Shown: positions 61,434 to 64,000 of the stretch, in pieces
Position numbering within the stretch: position 1 is the stretch's first letter
Layout of the letters: every line of letters starts with the position of its first letter
Assembly: GCF_000375405.1 (NCBI RefSeq)
Contig: NZ_AQWS01000002.1
Coordinates: forward strand, 1 to 64,000
Direction: 5' to 3'
Length of the DNA: 64,000 nucleotides
Source of the DNA: Bacteroides propionicifaciens DSM 19291 = JCM 14649
Lineage (GTDB): Bacteria; Bacteroidota; Bacteroidia; Bacteroidales; Bacteroidaceae
Notes under the pieces: generated by a model
The model's input: only the letters and a program-made list of their open reading frames with translations
Database searches by the model: none
Told to the model about the DNA's origin: nothing
Program-made: the position numbers and the translations under genes

Positions 61434-62954
61434 ATGAAATATAAACAAATAAAGATGAATATAAAGAATAGAATGATTCTGCTAAGCTATTTACTTGTTG
61501 TAATGGCGTGCACAGGGTGCGGTAACAGCAGCGAAGAGGAGAATATTATCAATCCGCCGAAGCCTGACGTTACGGGCGATGTTACGGGTTATGTTACAAC
61601 CAACGACCGAACGGCAGATTTCAAAGCTTTTGCAGTAGATTTCAATAAAAGGCCTAGCATGTCGCCAACTACAATTACGCTAGATCCGTCTCAAAGATTC
61701 CAAAATATGGATGGCTTTGGGGCAGCTGTAACGGGTTCTACTTGTTATAACCTGCTAAAGATGGCTCCTGCTGATAGAACTAAGTTCTTAAAAGAGACCT
61801 TTTCTACAACAGAAGGAATGGGGTATAGCTACATCCGTATATCTATTGGTTGTTCGGATTTCTCCCTGAGTGAATATACTTGTTGTGATACACCAGGAAT
61901 TGAGAATTTCGCACTTCAAAGTGAAGAGCTAGATTATGTTATTCCAATTCTAAAAGAAATTCTATCCATCAATCCAGAGGTGAAGATTTTAGGTTCTCCA
62001 TGGACTCCACCAAGATGGATGAAGGTGAATAACTTAACAGATCTTAAACCTTTTAACTCTTGGACAGATGGCCAGCTTAATCTTAAATATTACCAAGACT
62101 ATGCACTTTACTTCGTGAAATGGGTAAATGCAATGCAAGCAAATGGTATTAATATCTATGGTATTACAGTTCAAAATGAGCCATTAAATAGAGGAAATTC
62201 GGCATCTATGTACATGAGCTGGGAAGAGCAAAGAGACTTTATTAAATCGGCTTTAGGGCCTAAGTTCAAAGAGAGTGGATTAGATCAAGTAAAAATATAC
62301 CTGTTTGACCACAATTACAACTACGATAACATCAGTTCTGAGCAAGACTACGTGGGTAAAATCTACAAAGACAAAGAGGCTGAAAGCTATGTTGCAGGTG
62401 CTGCATTTCATAATTACGGTGGAAATCGTGAAGAGCTTAATCGTGTACACGATAGCTATCCAAATAAAGAGTTAATCTTTACAGAGACCTCAATAGGAGA
62501 GTGGAACGATGGTAAAAACCTAAGTAAAAGACTGATGGAAGATATGGCAGAAGTGGCTCTTGGTACTGTTAATAACTGGTGTAAGGCTGTTGTTGTCTGG
62601 AACTTGATGTTGGATTCTGAAAAAGGACCTAATAGAGATGGAGGTTGCCAAACTTGTTACGGGGCAGTAACGCTTGATAAAGGAGATTATAAAACCATTA
62701 CAAGAAACTCGCACTACTACATCATTGGTCACTTATCATCGGTAGTAAAACCAGATGCTACTCGTATCGGCACAACTGGATACACAGCAGAGGGCGTTAC
62801 TTACAGTGCTTTCGACAATAATGATGGTAGTTATGCATTTGTGTTATTGAACAATACAAGCGAAGTTAAAAAAGTAACAGTAAACGACGGTACGAAAAAC
62901 TTTACATATACCGTTCCTGCTAAGGCTGTTACTTCTTATCAGTGGAAAAAATAA
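61434..62954 (+). CDS. GH30-family glycoside hydrolase, surface lipoprotein
   Basis: A 506-aa secreted lipoprotein (lipobox ending V-V-M-A-C near residue 26). TIM-barrel retaining hydrolase: acid/base E249 in T-V-Q-N-E-P-L and nucleophile E351 in I-F-T-E-T-S-I-G-E-W. F-G-A-A-V-T-G-S and S-P-W-T-P-P-R-W-M-K also fit GH30 glucosylceramidase-like enzymes. A C-terminal beta-domain ends the protein. Subfamily GH30_3, endo-beta-1,6-glucanase, is likely given the SusCD-GH30-lipoprotein order. Beta-glucosidase on another glycan is the alternative. Confidence 0.9.
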   Translation: MKYKQIKMNIKNRMILLSYLLVVMACTGCGNSSEEENIINPPKPDVTGDVTGYVTTNDRTADFKAFAVDFNKRPSMSPTTITLDPSQRFQNMDGFGAAVTGSTCYNLLKMAPADRTKFLKETFSTTEGMGYSYIRISIGCSDFSLSEYTCCDTPGIENFALQSEELDYVIPILKEILSINPEVKILGSPWTPPRWMKVNNLTDLKPFNSWTDGQLNLKYYQDYALYFVKWVNAMQANGINIYGITVQNEPLNRGNSASMYMSWEEQRDFIKSALGPKFKESGLDQVKIYLFDHNYNYDNISSEQDYVGKIYKDKEAESYVAGAAFHNYGGNREELNRVHDSYPNKELIFTETSIGEWNDGKNLSKRLMEDMAEVALGTVNNWCKAVVVWNLMLDSEKGPNRDGGCQTCYGAVTLDKGDYKTITRNSHYYIIGHLSSVVKPDATRIGTTGYTAEGVTYSAFDNNDGSYAFVLLNNTSEVKKVTVNDGTKNFTYTVPAKAVTSYQWKK

Positions 62955-62966
62955 AAGATTAGAATT

Positions 62967-64000
62967 ATGAAAAAACACATATATACCCTTATGGGCTTGT
63001 TTCTTAGCCTGTTCTTATATAGTTGTTCCGACGACGATAAAGGTCCAGGAAACCCTGTAATTACGATCGAATTAGATGCAGTTGAGTTAGAAAATGTGAT
63101 GTTTGGCGATAGCCTATCTTTTAATATAGGTGTTGCTGATGCAGATAATGTACCACTATCTACACTAAAGGCACGTCTGTTTTTCAGTGACGAAATGGTG
63201 TCCGAAACAGTGATACGTACCAAAACATATGACGAATATGAGGGTAAAATATACATTCCATTCTTGAAAGATATTCCGAATGGTACAGCCACTTTGGTCT
63301 TTGTACTACAGAATATTAATCTAGGTATTACAGAGCAAGAGTTTGAATTACCCCTTACCAGACCAGAATATCCTTACTTAACATTGGTTACTGCAGATAA
63401 GGAATATAAATTACTGCCTACTACAAACTATGAGTACGTGGCTGAAGAGAGTTTCCCTAGCAAAGTGCCTGGGTATATTAAAACTCCAACGCTGACAGAT
63501 AGAGGAAATGTGATGACATTTGGCTGGGATGCCGATCAGGTGAAAGAGGAAACTACTAGGCCTATTCCTTTCTCAAATTCTTCTGCGGGAGAGTATAAAA
63601 TATCGTTCAATACACTGACCTACAATGCTGCTCCATTTATTATTGGCTACACCATTAATGGTGAGCCTATGAATAGAGCAGATGAGAACAACTTTAGCAT
63701 CGACCTAAATTTAGAACCAGGAAATGAGGTGGTTGTAGATGGTATAGATGGCTTTGATACTTGGTGGATAGATCAAGACTTCTTCTCGAAAGAAGAGGAT
63801 AAGCTGATTTTTAAACCAATAGAGGGGGAGTACAGAATTACAGCAAACTTTGAACTTGAATACCTACGTGTTGAAGTGCTTGATAACGGTGAATTAGCTA
63901 CGTTACAGCCCGATGGTTCTGGAGCAATCTGGATTATTGGAGACAATATTGGTAAACCTTCTTTGGCAAATACAACAGGATGGAACCCTGGTAATGCAGT
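62967..64000 (+). CDS. Surface glycan-binding lipoprotein candidate (DUF5125/DUF5121-like), 3' end outside the window
   Basis: The frame is open to the window end (344 codons seen). Signal peptide with lipobox L-Y-S-C at residue 20, then S-D-D-D-K, an acidic export signal to the cell surface. The body is beta-rich with Ig-like start (V-I-T-I-E-L-D-A-V-E-L-E-N-V) and a D-T-W-W-I-D-Q-D-F stretch near 268. It lies 12 bases after the GH30 gene. Its position matches the SGBP of glucan utilization loci. Family assignment is from memory and not certain. Confidence 0.7.
   Translation, partial: MKKHIYTLMGLFLSLFLYSCSDDDKGPGNPVITIELDAVELENVMFGDSLSFNIGVADADNVPLSTLKARLFFSDEMVSETVIRTKTYDEYEGKIYIPFLKDIPNGTATLVFVLQNINLGITEQEFELPLTRPEYPYLTLVTADKEYKLLPTTNYEYVAEESFPSKVPGYIKTPTLTDRGNVMTFGWDADQVKEETTRPIPFSNSSAGEYKISFNTLTYNAAPFIIGYTINGEPMNRADENNFSIDLNLEPGNEVVVDGIDGFDTWWIDQDFFSKEEDKLIFKPIEGEYRITANFELEYLRVEVLDNGELATLQPDGSGAIWIIGDNIGKPSLANTTGWNPGNA

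Noticed and set aside
62939-63292. 117-codon leftward frame at the right end
   Set aside because: It is antisense to the start of the well-supported lipoprotein gene at 62967, which has signal peptide and lipobox.

Overview
The window is a piece of chromosome from a low-GC member of the Bacteroidota, most likely order Bacteroidales. Four things point there. Near its right end is a SusC/SusD outer-membrane glycan-uptake locus. Several families are typical of the phylum (DUF3098, DUF4271, DUF3836, DUF6377, YfhO, a GH3-type adenylating enzyme). Gene orders such as ftsX-DUF3098-uppP-truB-queA-folK, hemD-rnpA-yidD-tatD and mnmG-apt-uvrC-dtd-mazG-deoC are familiar from the phylum. The Bacteroidota promoter signature (-33 TTTG, about 20 bases, -7 TAnnTTTG) recurs in front of genes.

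Layout. 1-3930: mobile DNA. The right end of an IS3-family insertion sequence is followed by a small element with a 307-aa protein of unknown function, an excisionase-like HTH gene, a 170-aa unknown, a phage/plasmid replication protein of the filamentous-phage II/X type and a 42-aa basic protein, ending close to the 3' end of tRNA-Leu(CAA). 4167-15465: manC, a radical SAM protein, an HhH plus beta-barrel protein, a SpoU methyltransferase, nadA, and a two-gene unit of a divergent S-adenosylhomocysteinase-like protein plus a YfhO membrane protein, then pdxB. 15436-21944: purN, acpP-fabF-rnc, GH3 and cysS. 22011-27220: a short DUF169 gene, two envelope proteins, a CBM9-like protein and a frameshifted sugar/choline-kinase-like phosphotransferase. 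27384-40733: tRNA-Gln(TTG) and a long leftward series of housekeeping genes (tyrS, tatD-like, yidD, rnpA, hemD, metK, folK, queA, truB, uppP, ftsX, a methyltransferase, miaB). 40734-47691: an orphan promoter-terminator unit, a small unknown protein, a CoA-transferase, a DUF3836 protein, polA and a polyprenyl synthase. 47848-54448: the deoC-mazG-dtd-uvrC-apt-mnmG block and ybeY. 55082-64000: a polysaccharide utilization locus (DUF6377 regulator, SusC, SusD, GH30 lipoprotein, and a surface lipoprotein cut by the window end).

How the genes work together. The right-end locus is a self-contained glycan system: a membrane-spanning sensor/regulator, the SusCD importer, a surface GH30 hydrolase and a surface glycan-binding lipoprotein. 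Its gene order resembles loci for beta-1,6-glucan. The middle is translation, tRNA/rRNA modification, cofactor and envelope housekeeping.

Main points for a second look: two identical 16-base parS-like centromere sites flanking apt, suggesting nearness to the replication origin; a SAM-II riboswitch in the metK leader; an S-adenosylhomocysteinase paralogue that has lost several active-site residues and its C-terminal tail; a phosphotransferase gene apparently broken by a deletion between short direct repeats; an orphan promoter-terminator unit that may make a small RNA of about 75 nt; and the rolling-circle-type integrated element next to tRNA-Leu. All calls are by eye from the sequence and from remembered family features. 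No search was run.
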